Under the pieces are notes generated by a model, which had not been told where the DNA came from, searched no databases, and saw only the letters and a program-made list of their open reading frames with translations. A stretch of DNA of 64,000 nucleotides from JACQFZ01 sp041485885. Lineage in GTDB: Bacteria > Pseudomonadota > Gammaproteobacteria > Acidiferrobacterales > Sulfurifustaceae. Shown in pieces: positions 52,032-60,820 of this stretch (positions are counted from its first letter, which is position 1; each line of letters starts with the position of its first letter). The stretch is from positions 62,001-126,000 of the forward strand of contig JBGPKL010000001.1 of assembly GCA_041485885.1 (NCBI GenBank). Direction: 5' to 3'. A program made the translations under genes and the position numbers.

Positions 52032-53363
52032 TTACTGTTCCAGTATGTGTTCCGTCACCTTCAATCCGGTGTGCCGACCCGGCATGTCGACGTGCGCCAG
52101 CAGCTGATCGCCCGGCTGTATGAACGTGCTATGTCGCGTTTTTCCGTCGGCTCCCATTACGCGTACGTGCCAATCGTTCTGCAGGAAAGTATTTACGTAG
52201 ATGCAATCGAGGTTCTCGGCCGAGAGCTTCTCGCCCTGCGGGGTCACGTCGCTCTGCGATCGGTTAACCGCTTCGACCGTCGCGCGCATTTCCGGGCTGA
52301 CCTGATCGAGAGAAACGCTGCATCGTATCTTCAGCAGCGGACGGCGCTCGATCTTCGCGCGACCCACCGTGACGACACGGGACTTACCGCCGATATCGGT
52401 GCAGATCACCTCGGAACCGGCTTTCATTTCGCTCAGATACCTGACGTTGTTGTTCGGGCCCCATATATAGGAGTGCACTCCACCCGCGTTGACCCGAAAC
52501 TCTCTCAGGTTCATATGCGGCAAATAGTGCGTCTCGGAGCAAACGAAAATTCCGCCCCAGCCGGTGGAGCCGACGATCATCCCCTCTTCGGCGGTCATCA
52601 GCGAAGTCACGTCCACGCAGACGCGGTGCCCCAGACCGGTGTGCTGCACTTCTTCCACCTTCGCCGACACGAGCTGCATCTGACTGCTTTGCCGATGCGC
52701 CAGATGGCGCGACAGACTTTCGATGGCCTCGACGCTTTTCGTTTCGAACAGCACGCCGATGCCGTGTTCCATCGTGGCAAATGCGTTCAGCGACTGATTG
52801 ACGGAGTCGACGATGTTGCTCAAGCCCTTGATCGGAACACTGCGAAATAACCGCGTGGAACGCCCGTCGATCTTGGCCAGCAGCAGCTCGTAAGGAATGT
52901 ACGTTGCGTGCTCGATGTCGACGACCACGAAGTCGTCCCCGCGCTCGCAGATCTCGACGCAGCGCGGAAAGTCTCTTTCTAAATTTTCCACGTCGATGAA
53001 CAGGCCCGCTTTGCGGCCGCTCGCGGCGGCTTGCACGCGAACTTCTTCGACGTCCGTGAAAACCCACGCGCCTTCCTCGAGGCCCGCGAGTTGATCGCCG
53101 CTACTGACCCACACCACTTTCTGCTTCGCCGTTTTCGTTCGTTTGTGCTGGTCAACGTGCAGCACGATGTGGGTGCAGTTCGACCGCTCGACCGCTCCCG
53201 CCACCTGGGACCCGTCCGCGCCGCGGGCATCGAACCACCACTGCGTTTCCCCCGCTCCGTGAATCGTGGCGGTGGCGCGGCGCACGACTGTGGCTTCGGA
53301 ACGTACCGGGTGCTCGGAAACGCCGCCGGTACGACTGAGCATCGATTTTTTGCTTGCGACCAT
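52032..53363 (-). CDS. 3-dehydroquinate synthase II family protein (GriH-like)
   Basis: Archaeal-type dehydroquinate synthase II converts an aldol-derived amino sugar acid to dehydroquinate. The bacterial homologue GriH instead helps form 3-amino-4-hydroxybenzoate. The 443-residue protein shows family segments VVVDIEHATYIPYELLLAKI, MIVGSTGWGGIFVCSETHYL, PHMNLREFRVNAGGVHSYI and the C-terminal NTFLQNDWHVRVMGADG. The ATG at 53363 is chosen for its AAGGAAGG site seven bases upstream; the frame continues into the methyltransferase gene. The GriI-like aldolase lies one gene upstream. The main biosynthetic role is inferred from this pairing, since shikimate-pathway bacteria use the unrelated AroB. 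Confidence 0.87.
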   Translation of the reverse strand: MVASKKSMLSRTGGVSEHPVRSEATVVRRATATIHGAGETQWWFDARGADGSQVAGAVERSNCTHIVLHVDQHKRTKTAKQKVVWVSSGDQLAGLEEGAWVFTDVEEVRVQAAASGRKAGLFIDVENLERDFPRCVEICERGDDFVVVDIEHATYIPYELLLAKIDGRSTRLFRSVPIKGLSNIVDSVNQSLNAFATMEHGIGVLFETKSVEAIESLSRHLAHRQSSQMQLVSAKVEEVQHTGLGHRVCVDVTSLMTAEEGMIVGSTGWGGIFVCSETHYLPHMNLREFRVNAGGVHSYIWGPNNNVRYLSEMKAGSEVICTDIGGKSRVVTVGRAKIERRPLLKIRCSVSLDQVSPEMRATVEAVNRSQSDVTPQGEKLSAENLDCIYVNTFLQNDWHVRVMGADGKTRHSTFIQPGDQLLAHVDMPGRHTGLKVTEHILEQ

Positions 53364-53389
53364 GATTTTCCTTCCTTCGATTTGAGACA

Positions 53390-54088
53390 TCATTGAGCGA
53401 CACCCTTTTCCATTGGACACAGGCGCAGAATGTCGTACCGGGGTGCGTTCGGCCCGACGCCCAGTGTCGAACTAAATGTTTCGGCGGCGTAACGATGCTT
53501 CGCCAACAGTTGCCGCAGCGCCTGCTCGTTTCCCTGCCCGCTGAACCCGAGCAGAAGCTGGCCGCCCGGATTCAAGTAGCTCGGCGCCTCGCGCAGAAAG
53601 CGGTCGTGCGACGCGTAGCCGGCGTCGAAAAAAGCGCGGTGCACCTCCTTGGTGTAAACGTAATCCTCCGGCACGAAGACGAAGTTCGAGTTCCAGAAGA
53701 TCACATCGAAGCGTTCGCCGTCCCGCAGCACGTCGAACAAGTCGCCATGACGCACCGATACGACGTTCGTCACGCCGTGGAGCTCGGCGTTGACCCGCGC
53801 GTTCCTGACCGCCTGTTCGCTGATGTCGGAAGCGACCACCGGGCGACATCCGGCGAGCGCCGCGGTAACTGCCGTGACGCCCGCGCCGCAACCGATTTCC
53901 AGGAACGAACGGCCGGAAGCGTAGCGCAGACTTTTCGTGAAGATTCCGGTGGACTGGAAATGGGTCGGTGGAAATACGTCCTCATGCACGACGAAGTTCC
54001 GACCCATGCATTCGAAAGCGCAAGCCCGCGCGGCTTCCGCCTTGCTCAGCCGCTCTTTCACCGATGCAACAGCGTCAGGTTCACGCAT
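53390..54088 (-). CDS. Class I SAM-dependent methyltransferase (HemK/PrmC-like fold)
   Basis: The 232-residue protein has motif I LEIGCGAGVTAVTAAL, the acidic ribose-binding loop VVASDISEQAVRNARVN, and FDVIFWNSNFVFVP in the place where HemK-type N-methyltransferases carry NPPY. The NSNF variant suggests a small-molecule rather than a glutamine substrate. The start overlaps the aldolase stop by eight bases and its end abuts the dehydroquinate synthase II ribosome-binding site, so it lies inside the biosynthetic operon. O- or N-methylation of the aromatic intermediate is a reasonable inference. Confidence 0.8.
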   Translation of the reverse strand: MREPDAVASVKERLSKAEAARACAFECMGRNFVVHEDVFPPTHFQSTGIFTKSLRYASGRSFLEIGCGAGVTAVTAALAGCRPVVASDISEQAVRNARVNAELHGVTNVVSVRHGDLFDVLRDGERFDVIFWNSNFVFVPEDYVYTKEVHRAFFDAGYASHDRFLREAPSYLNPGGQLLLGFSGQGNEQALRQLLAKHRYAAETFSSTLGVGPNAPRYDILRLCPMEKGVAQ

Positions 54089-54941
54089 TAGACGGCTCCG
54101 GAGCCAAACTAAGCCGCATGCCGGCGTTCGTCGCCAACGCCGCTCTCAGCACTTGCTTCTCCGCCGGAAACAGCCGCGGTCGACTGTCAAGGCAAGCTCT
54201 GATCTTCCGGCCCAGGGAGACGATGTCGTCCGACAAAAACACATTGCGTCCGGCCGCCAGGCCGGCGCCGCCTCCCAGCACCACCCGCTGGACGAACTCG
54301 AGAAAACTTCTTTCGTCGAGCTTAGCCCCGCCCGCGGCGATCACCGGCACCGGACAGCGCGCCGTGATCCACGCGATCTCGCCGACATCGTTCGGCAGCG
54401 CCAACTTCACGATATCCGCCCCGAGGTCGGCGGCGAGAGCCGCCGCATGAGCCAGCGTCTCGTTGACCGGGTGCGCGTGAATGCGTTTGCCGCGCGCGTA
54501 CAACATCACCAAGAGCGGGACACCCGCCTGTTCGCAGGAATCCGCCACCTGCGACAGGTCGCGCAACTGCCTAGGCTCGGTTTCCGACCCGAGGTTGACG
54601 TGGACGCTGATTCCGTCCGCACCTCTGCGCACCGCGCTCTCGACGCTCGCGACCATGTACTTTTCGTTGGCGTCGGGCGCGTACTTGGTCGACGCGCTGA
54701 CGTGCACGATGACCGACGTCGCTCGGTAGAAGTCTTCCGAAAGCGCGCGCAAGCGTCCTTTGTGCAGCACCACCGCATCCACTCCCGCTTCGGCAATGTC
54801 GCTGAGAATCCGGTCATAATCGATATTGCGTGCGAATGGTCCGTCGGTGACGGAATGATCCATCGGCACAATGAACAGACGCTCGGCGTTATGCTTGTAC
54901 AGCCGTTTCAAACGAAGCCTTCGACCCGTGTGCTCTTCCAT
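54081..54941 (-). CDS. Class I aldolase, GriI / ADH-synthase-like
   Basis: This family condenses a triose phosphate or related C3 unit with aspartate semialdehyde. GriI uses DHAP to make the C7 precursor of 3-amino-4-hydroxybenzoate. The 286-residue TIM-barrel protein has FIVPMDHSVTDGP near the N-terminus, a GISVHVNLGSETEP strand-loop and the Schiff-base lysine region ADIVKLALPND. The ATG at 54941 has an AAAGGAG site at good spacing; the frame extends 26 codons further without one. It is followed by the methyltransferase and then the GriH-like gene, so both halves of the AHBA route are in one operon. Confidence 0.87.
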   Translation of the reverse strand: MEEHTGRRLRLKRLYKHNAERLFIVPMDHSVTDGPFARNIDYDRILSDIAEAGVDAVVLHKGRLRALSEDFYRATSVIVHVSASTKYAPDANEKYMVASVESAVRRGADGISVHVNLGSETEPRQLRDLSQVADSCEQAGVPLLVMLYARGKRIHAHPVNETLAHAAALAADLGADIVKLALPNDVGEIAWITARCPVPVIAAGGAKLDERSFLEFVQRVVLGGGAGLAAGRNVFLSDDIVSLGRKIRACLDSRPRLFPAEKQVLRAALATNAGMRLSLAPEPSNA

Positions 54942-55049
54942 CGTGTTTCTCCTTTCAACGAACAGTGGCAAACCGAAGGGCGACGGGGCGTTCGCGCTTG
55001 CTACGTGATCGACACGCATCAGGCGTCCGCCCCGTGCCGCGACGGACTA

Positions 55050-56021
55050 TCACTCGACCGTTTCCGCGTGCAGCGGAACCTGAATCGGCTCGAGCGCATC
55101 TATCAATTCTTTTCTGCGGTACTCCCACCACGGCGGGATCATGAGCTTTTCCCCGAGGTTCTCCGCCGCCTCGTCGACGGTAAAGCCGATGTCGGTCGTC
55201 GCGATCTCGACCAGCACGCCGCCCGGCGAGCGGACGTATACCGAATGGAAATAGTTCCGGTCCTTAACCTCGGAGACGTCGGGAAAGCCCATCCCGTTCA
55301 GGTGGTCCTTGATTTGCGCCTGCTCTTTTTCGGTCGGCACGGCGAACGCCATGTGATGCACGACGCCGGGCGCGAACCCCCAGGTACCCTGTTTACGATC
55401 GGGCTCGTGACACACGTCGATGAGACGCTGCGCGCCGCCGCCGTTGATCTGAAACCGCGTGTACGAACCGTCCACGCCGACTTTCTTGAAGCCGAGCCCG
55501 TCGACTAAAAATCGCTCGGTCTCTTCGATATCGCGCACCGACCAGGCGACGCTGTGGAAGCCGCGCACGGCCGCGTCGTCGCTGATCTCCTCGGTCACCC
55601 AATTGTCGGTCGTGTCTTGCGAATCCTCGACCATTTCGAACTCGAGGCCGCACGGATGGGTAAACCAAAGAACCTGGCGGCCAAAACGCTCAACGACCTT
55701 TTCCGTCGTTACGCGGTATTTGCCGAAGTGGTCGCGCCAGAAATTCAGCGACCCGACGGGAACGGAGTAGCAGACGGTCTTAATCTGCCCGGATCCGCGG
55801 TAACCCTTGTAGCCGATTTGGCGAAACGGCAACGTGGTCATAACCGTTCCCGGCTGCGCTTGACGGTTCGCGTAGTACAGGTGGTATACCGGATTCATGC
55901 CGTCGAACAGCACGGTTTGCTTCACGAGCTTTTGACCGACGATCTTCGTGAAGAAATCCACGTCTTCCTGCGCTCCCGCCACGCCGCTGGTGAGATGATG
56001 AATGCCCGTTATCTGCGTCAT
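55050..56021 (-). CDS. Ring-cleaving dioxygenase of the VOC family (PcpA/LinE-type)
   Basis: The 323-residue protein has two glyoxalase-like halves: GIHHLTSGVAGAQEDVDFF at the start and FHSVAWSVRDIEETERFLVD in the second half. Candidate Fe(II) ligands are H8/H9, H222/H223 (VVHHMAFAV) and E272 (VLVEIATT), which align well with the His, His, Glu triad of hydroquinone dioxygenases such as PcpA. A GAGGAG site precedes the ATG. It would open a hydroquinone-type ring, fitting a monooxygenase that produces hydroquinones downstream in the operon. It may instead serve detoxification. Confidence 0.85.
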   Translation of the reverse strand: MTQITGIHHLTSGVAGAQEDVDFFTKIVGQKLVKQTVLFDGMNPVYHLYYANRQAQPGTVMTTLPFRQIGYKGYRGSGQIKTVCYSVPVGSLNFWRDHFGKYRVTTEKVVERFGRQVLWFTHPCGLEFEMVEDSQDTTDNWVTEEISDDAAVRGFHSVAWSVRDIEETERFLVDGLGFKKVGVDGSYTRFQINGGGAQRLIDVCHEPDRKQGTWGFAPGVVHHMAFAVPTEKEQAQIKDHLNGMGFPDVSEVKDRNYFHSVYVRSPGGVLVEIATTDIGFTVDEAAENLGEKLMIPPWWEYRRKELIDALEPIQVPLHAETVE

Positions 56022-56059
56022 ACTTTTCTCCTCGATGTTTTAAAGAAACCCGTCTCTGG

Positions 56060-57835
56060 TTAATAAACATGCGCGCTCATCGACCCCCGATAAGACACCT
56101 TCGCATTTCGGTTACTGCCGTCGAGCGCACTGCGTCGAACGGTTGCAAGTCCGTTCGTTAGATACACGATCCCCGCGGGCGGCTTGTCGCCGTCCGCGAG
56201 CGCGGCTGACATCGTTGCGAAGCGCTCCCGCAACTTTCGCTTCAACACTTTTCCGGTCGCGCCGACCGGGAACGATGAGGAATCGCCGGCGATGGCGACC
56301 GTCACCGCGTCCGGCGCGAGCGCCGCGCCGTTCGCCTTCACCGCTTCATGCAGCGCCGTCCACACGTCCTGGCCGAGCGATTGTGTATGCGCCGCGTCCA
56401 AGCGGTCAGGCAGGACGAGCGCGAACACACAACTGCCGTCAGCGGCATCGACGCCGACCACCGAGACGTCGCAAACGCCGGCGACCTGTTGAACTTCTTC
56501 CTCGAGCAGCAGCGTGTAGAGCGGTCCGACGGGCGATGCGATGACGTCGACCGCGCGGTCAATGAGGTAGAAGTCGCCATCCTTGCAAAAGCCGACGTCG
56601 CCCGTGAGGAAGTAGCCGCCGCGCCAAGCCTTGGCGGTGATCTCCGGCTCGCGCCAGTAGCCCGGCGTCAGCGTCGGCGCTCGGACCGCCAGCAGACCGA
56701 CTCGACCGGCGCTCACTTCATCGCCGGTCGCCGCGTCGAGCACTTTGGCAATGGCAACGTCCACCGGGCGGCCCACCGAACGCCGCGGAGCAATTTCCGC
56801 GGCGGTCGAAATCTTGCGGAACAGCGCCATGCCGAGCTCGGAGCTGCCGAAGGCGTCGATGAAACGGGAATTGGGAGCGCCGGCCAGAATGCGGCGCGTG
56901 TGGCTCTCGTGCGCCGCGTCGCCCATGCTGAACCAACGACGTACCGTGGAAAATTCGCCGGGCGCAACGCCGCTCTGGACCAGCGACGCGTACGTCTGCG
57001 GAAACGCGGCCACGGTAGTCGGCTTGAACGCGAGCAGCGCCATGCGCACCGCTGCTCCGACCGGCGTGCCCAACACATAGGTCGGAACTCCAAGCAGGAC
57101 GGCGGTCTCGAGATGGCTGATCGCCGCGGAATGCGATTGCGGTAGCGCCGAGAGCAGCCGTTCGTCATCCGACTCGACGAATTGCCCGATCCGAGCGCGC
57201 TTGCCCATGAAGAACTGGCGATGCTCGAACTTGACCGCTTTCGGTATGCCGGTCGTACCGGACGTATGACTCAACATGACGAGGGTGGAATCTTCCGGCT
57301 TGTGCGGCCACCAAGACGGAAGCGTCGCGACCTGCGACGCGCCCGCGAACGAACAATCGATCAGCTCGCAGCCCGTGGGTAGCCGGCCGGCCAATCCCGT
57401 GCGCTGCAGTACGCGCGCGTCGGAAACGATCCGCGCGAATCCATTTTTTTCGATATACGCCGCTGCGGTATCGGGCGGCATCGCCGGATTCACGAACGCG
57501 CCGGCGGCGCCCAAGCTCGTGAGCGCGAGATAGTGCAGGAACGGCGCGATGCCATCGGTCACGCAAACCGCAACGACGTCGCCCGGCGTCACGTCGTGCG
57601 TCAGGTACCAGCGCGCCAGGGTTCGCCGCGCTTCGATCAGCGTTTCCAGACTGAAGGCACGATAGGTCGCGCCATCGGGTAGCGTGATCGGAATATCGAG
57701 AAACAAAAATTCGACGGCACGCGCCGGGTTCAACGCGTGGCACCGGTCCAGGAAATTTCCGCTGCCGAGGGTTGCGTCGGCGCGTAACATCTGCTGCTCT
57801 GCAAGAGAGAGAATCGTAGAGTTCGGCTGCGTCAT
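56060..57835 (-). CDS. AMP-dependent acyl/aryl ligase
   Basis: The 591-residue adenylate-forming enzyme activates a carboxylic acid as an acyl-AMP. The motifs are in order: A3 SHTSGTTGIPKAVKF, A5-like FIDAFGSSELGMAL, A7 YFLTGDVGFCKDGDFYLID, and A10 with the catalytic lysine in GATGKVLKRKLRER. The substrate pocket cannot be read without a model. It is the first gene of the minus-strand operon and diverges from the oxidase gene at 58253. A phosphopantetheinyl transferase is nearby, so loading onto a carrier protein is plausible. CoA ligation is the alternative. Confidence 0.87.
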   Translation of the reverse strand: MTQPNSTILSLAEQQMLRADATLGSGNFLDRCHALNPARAVEFLFLDIPITLPDGATYRAFSLETLIEARRTLARWYLTHDVTPGDVVAVCVTDGIAPFLHYLALTSLGAAGAFVNPAMPPDTAAAYIEKNGFARIVSDARVLQRTGLAGRLPTGCELIDCSFAGASQVATLPSWWPHKPEDSTLVMLSHTSGTTGIPKAVKFEHRQFFMGKRARIGQFVESDDERLLSALPQSHSAAISHLETAVLLGVPTYVLGTPVGAAVRMALLAFKPTTVAAFPQTYASLVQSGVAPGEFSTVRRWFSMGDAAHESHTRRILAGAPNSRFIDAFGSSELGMALFRKISTAAEIAPRRSVGRPVDVAIAKVLDAATGDEVSAGRVGLLAVRAPTLTPGYWREPEITAKAWRGGYFLTGDVGFCKDGDFYLIDRAVDVIASPVGPLYTLLLEEEVQQVAGVCDVSVVGVDAADGSCVFALVLPDRLDAAHTQSLGQDVWTALHEAVKANGAALAPDAVTVAIAGDSSSFPVGATGKVLKRKLRERFATMSAALADGDKPPAGIVYLTNGLATVRRSALDGSNRNAKVSYRGSMSAHVY

Positions 57836-58252
57836 GTTTCACCTGTTCTTTGTGAGAAGTGTCCGCGTTTCGTTAATCGCCGTGTTCATGTTGCTCGATC
57901 GGTAAACGCGAGCGCAGAGAATGAACGCTCGAGCGACCCCGCTCAATCGTCAACCTTAACTACGCGCGATCGTCAATGGAGACTACGGCGTTCCACCCAA
58001 CATCAGCGATATGATCGCGACGCGAGACGACGCTTCGTCGTCGTATCGGTTTTGCGATCCGCGTTTTGCGATCCGCGAAATGTTTAAAATTTTTCATGCG
58101 GTGCGACGCGCGCGCGTTGTCCAGACAGTGGATCAAAAAAAGGAAATGCAACATGACGAAGTTTCTGGTTACGCGGAAGGTACGACGATCGATGTGTCTG
58201 CGGTGATCGTCCTATCGTCATTAACTTCTGGAACACAACAGGAAAGGAAGAT
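57836..58252. promoter_or_regulatory. Divergent promoter region of the biosynthetic operons
   Basis: The 417-bp spacer separates the minus-strand ligase operon from the plus-strand oxidase-cupin pair, so promoters for both should lie here. It is AT-richer than its surroundings, has a TTTAAAATTTTT stretch near 58083 that could hold a -10 element, and carries the tandem repeat at 58050-58077. No perfect lux box was found by eye. The one open frame across it has no codon or ribosome-binding support. Confidence 0.55.
58050..58077 (+). repeat. Perfect 14-bp tandem duplication TTTTGCGATCCGCG
   Basis: Two exact copies are head to tail in the divergent promoter region, about 175-200 bp upstream of the oxidase ATG. 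Such a pair could be two binding sites on nearly the same DNA face (14-bp period) or a simple slippage duplication. Confidence 0.7.
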
Positions 58253-58981
58253 ATGAAAACGCGATTGAGCAATTTCGAATATCAGCCGGCCCCCGAGCTG
58301 CCATCGCTTTGGGAGAATCTATTTCCGTTCGGATTACTGGAGGAGCTGCGAACGCACGCGTTCTTGACGGCGTGCCGCGAAGGCCGGGTCGATATCGGCA
58401 CGTTGCGGCGATTTCTGATCCAGCAGCACTATTACTCGCAATACTTCACACGCTATTTGTGCGCGATGATGGCGAACCTCAACGAAAATTCCGACGTGCG
58501 CGCCCTCGCGGAAAATTTGTTCGAGGAGATGGGCCTCAACGAGAAGGGCGCGATCACCCATGCCGAGCTCTATCAGCAATGCATGCGCGCCGCCGGCACC
58601 AAGCCTGGGAGCGAGCCGATCTTGCCGGAAACGCGCGGCTTGATCGACGCCATGTTTCACTATTGCCGCAGCGGCGATGCGCTCGAGGGCTTGGCGGCGC
58701 TCTGCCTCGGCGCCGAGGCGATCGTCCCGGAAGTCTACGGCGCCGTGCTAGTCGCTCTGCGCCGCGCCGGCGTGCCGCACGAAGGGCTTCGCTTCTTCGT
58801 GTTGCACGTGTCGGAAGACGAAGGACATGCGATCGTCATGCGCCGCATCATCGACAAGATGCTCGCCAAGCATCCGCACCGTCGCGCCAAGGTCATCGCC
58901 ATCGGCGAAGACATGGTGCGGCTGCGCATGACGATGTTGGACGCGGTCTTCGAACGCGCCTACGTCGAGGAACACGTATGA
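58253..58981 (+). CDS. Haem-oxygenase-like diiron oxidase (HDO family)
   Basis: The 242-residue all-helical protein belongs to the TenA/PqqC/HDO superfamily. Visible candidate ligands follow the HDO layout: E91 or E92 and H103 in LFEEMGLNEKGAITHAEL, E155 in LGAEAIVPEVY, then H185, D189 or E190 and H192 in LHVSEDEGHAIV. HDOs do N-oxygenation (SznF, RohS), desaturation or C-C cleavage (UndA, BesC) and similar chemistry. An AGGAAAGGAAG site precedes the ATG. It is coupled (ATGA) to the cupin gene and divergent from the AHBA operon, so oxidation of an amine in that pathway is an attractive guess. Confidence 0.8.
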   Translation: MKTRLSNFEYQPAPELPSLWENLFPFGLLEELRTHAFLTACREGRVDIGTLRRFLIQQHYYSQYFTRYLCAMMANLNENSDVRALAENLFEEMGLNEKGAITHAELYQQCMRAAGTKPGSEPILPETRGLIDAMFHYCRSGDALEGLAALCLGAEAIVPEVYGAVLVALRRAGVPHEGLRFFVLHVSEDEGHAIVMRRIIDKMLAKHPHRRAKVIAIGEDMVRLRMTMLDAVFERAYVEEHV

Positions 58982-59439
58982 GCCAATCATCGCATTTCGG
59001 CTCGCGCGATTTCTGGCGCGTGCCGTCATCCTTGACGGCGCGCGTTCCGGACCGGCTGGTACATCGGGCGGTGAAAAACGCGGGCGACCCCGGCTCCGAT
59101 TCGTTCTCGACCGAGCGCAAACACCCGGTACACATCGTCGACCTTCCGTCGTTCAGCATGAGCATGACGATTGGCGGATTGCTACCCGGACAAACGACGC
59201 GGCGGCATCGGCACAACTACGAAACTCTGATCTATGTCGTGGAAGGCGCCGGTTGCACTACCGTGGAGGACCGGCATATCGAATGGAGCGCCGGCGACGT
59301 CATCTACATTCCGGTATGGACCTGGCATCGCCACCAGAATCGCAGCGACAGCGACTCGTGTCTCTACGTGGCGTGCGAAAACGCGCCTATGTTGCAGAAC
59401 CTCGGCAACATCGCGCTCCGTGAGGAAGAAGCAGAATAA
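58978..59439 (+). CDS. Metal-binding cupin
   Basis: The 153-residue single-domain cupin has motif 1 GQTTRRHRHNYETLIYVVEG, with H77, H79 and E82 as candidate ligands, and motif 2 AGDVIYIPVWTWHRH, giving H117 or H119. The pattern resembles the active domain of gentisate-type ring-cleaving dioxygenases, but a binding or isomerase function is also possible. It starts within the ATGA overlap with the oxidase gene, after a GAGGA site. The longer upstream frame belongs to the oxidase gene in another phase. A hairpin terminator follows. Confidence 0.82.
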   Translation: MSQSSHFGSRDFWRVPSSLTARVPDRLVHRAVKNAGDPGSDSFSTERKHPVHIVDLPSFSMSMTIGGLLPGQTTRRHRHNYETLIYVVEGAGCTTVEDRHIEWSAGDVIYIPVWTWHRHQNRSDSDSCLYVACENAPMLQNLGNIALREEEAE

Positions 59440-59462
59440 GTCGGAGTGTCTATGCTCATGCG

Positions 59463-59490
59463 GCCGGCGTTTATGACGCCGGCGCTTTGT
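59463..59490 (+). terminator. Intrinsic terminator after the oxidase-cupin pair
   Basis: GCCGGCGT (59463-59470) and ACGCCGGC (59476-59483) form a perfect stem with a five-base loop, followed by GCTTTGTT. It lies 24 bp after the cupin stop. On the other strand it also sits downstream of the convergent MFS gene. Confidence 0.6.
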
Positions 59491-59578
59491 TACGCGTGAG
59501 GAACCACAGCTCTGCTTAGCCTCAACCGCGGCCCCCCCTTGAGCGGCGGCCGCCGCAAAGTACCGAGCCGCCCGAGGA

Positions 59579-60820
59579 TCACGCAGCGGCGGCCACGGCC
59601 TCCGGCAACTTATCCAGCCGCGACACGGGTGAAATGAAGATCAAGATGAACTGCACGAGAAAGCCGACGGCCGCTACCACGAGGCACGTCTGCACCCCGT
59701 ACAGCGCACCGATGAACGCGCCGAGCGCTGCGCCGACCGGCCGCGCGCCGAAGGTAGCGAGCATCACCAGCGATGACGCACGACCGAGCATGTGGTTGGG
59801 CGTGACGGATTGGCGCAAGGTGGTGGAGGTGATGACCCACACGATCGGGCCGAGTCCGAATAAGAAAAAGCTCAGTCCCGCCAGCCAGACCGAAGGAATT
59901 TGCAGCGTCAGCACCATAACCAGCGCCGCGATCAACCCGCTCAGAGGCCCGACGACGAGCATCGTGCCGAACGACAACCGCCGGCCGATCACCGGAGCGA
60001 TGAGCGCACCGGCAACCATCCCCGCGCCGTAGACGCCCAACGTCACGCCGACAGTGGATGCGGAAAGGCCGAGCTCGCGTATGGCATACACCACGTACAC
60101 CGCCTGAAGCACGAACCACGATATGTTGAAAAATACCGCAGTCGCCACGATCGGCCGCAGAAGCGGATGCGAGAGCACGAAGCGCGCGCCATCGCTGAGC
60201 TCCTGCAGTACATTCCGCCGTGCCACACCGGTGCGCGCCGGCTCCGGCAGTCGTATCAGCAGAAACACAGCGCAGGTCGAAAGTACCGTTGCGAACACGT
60301 AGGCCGCGCTTGCGCCGCTCCATTCGACGATGACGCCGGCCAGCGCCGGACCGGCGACGAAAGCCGAGCTGCGCGCCAACTCCAGTCGCCCGTTCGCCGC
60401 CGTCAGCATATGACGTGGCACCAGCGCTGGGACGATAGCCGGAGCGGCCACGCTGTAAGCGACCGTGCCGGCGGCGCCAACAAATCCCAATACCGCGAGC
60501 AGCGGAAGCGTGAGCAACCCGGATACCATGAGCAGCGGAATGCACAGCAGCGACAAAGCACGCACGGCCTCGGCATACGCCATGATCCGTCGCCGCGACG
60601 TACGATCCGCCATTACACCGGCCGGAAGCGTCAACAGTAGGAATGGAAGCGTCAGCGCCATCTGCAGCAGGCCGGTCGCGCCGGCACCGGCGCCAAACAG
60701 CAATACCGCGATCAAAGGCGCCGCGGCTAGCCCGATTTGTTCCGCGGACTGCGCGGTCAGATTGGACCAGGCCAACCGCCTGAACGCGGCGGGAAGGTGC
60801 GAACTTGTTTCCGGTGACAT
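59579..60820 (-). CDS. MFS transporter, EntS-like exporter
   Basis: The 413-residue membrane protein has about 12 hydrophobic segments, visible as runs such as LLQMALTLPFLLLTLPAGVM and MLVVGPLSGLIAALVMVL, and the MFS loop motif ADRTSRRRIM between TM2 and TM3. The family (EntS/macrolide-efflux-type) mostly exports small molecules. It lies next to the metabolite genes but is transcribed separately, converging on the cupin gene. Export of the pathway product, or self-protection, is the likely role. The 160-bp gap upstream holds only the palindrome at 60970. Confidence 0.85.
   Translation of the reverse strand: MSPETSSHLPAAFRRLAWSNLTAQSAEQIGLAAAPLIAVLLFGAGAGATGLLQMALTLPFLLLTLPAGVMADRTSRRRIMAYAEAVRALSLLCIPLLMVSGLLTLPLLAVLGFVGAAGTVAYSVAAPAIVPALVPRHMLTAANGRLELARSSAFVAGPALAGVIVEWSGASAAYVFATVLSTCAVFLLIRLPEPARTGVARRNVLQELSDGARFVLSHPLLRPIVATAVFFNISWFVLQAVYVVYAIRELGLSASTVGVTLGVYGAGMVAGALIAPVIGRRLSFGTMLVVGPLSGLIAALVMVLTLQIPSVWLAGLSFFLFGLGPIVWVITSTTLRQSVTPNHMLGRASSLVMLATFGARPVGAALGAFIGALYGVQTCLVVAAVGFLVQFILIFISPVSRLDKLPEAVAAAA

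Noticed and set aside
58011..58256. An 81-codon frame ending at the oxidase start
   Set aside because: It spans the tandem repeat and promoter region, lacks a ribosome-binding site and has no recognisable sequence. The ATGA overlap with the next gene looks accidental.
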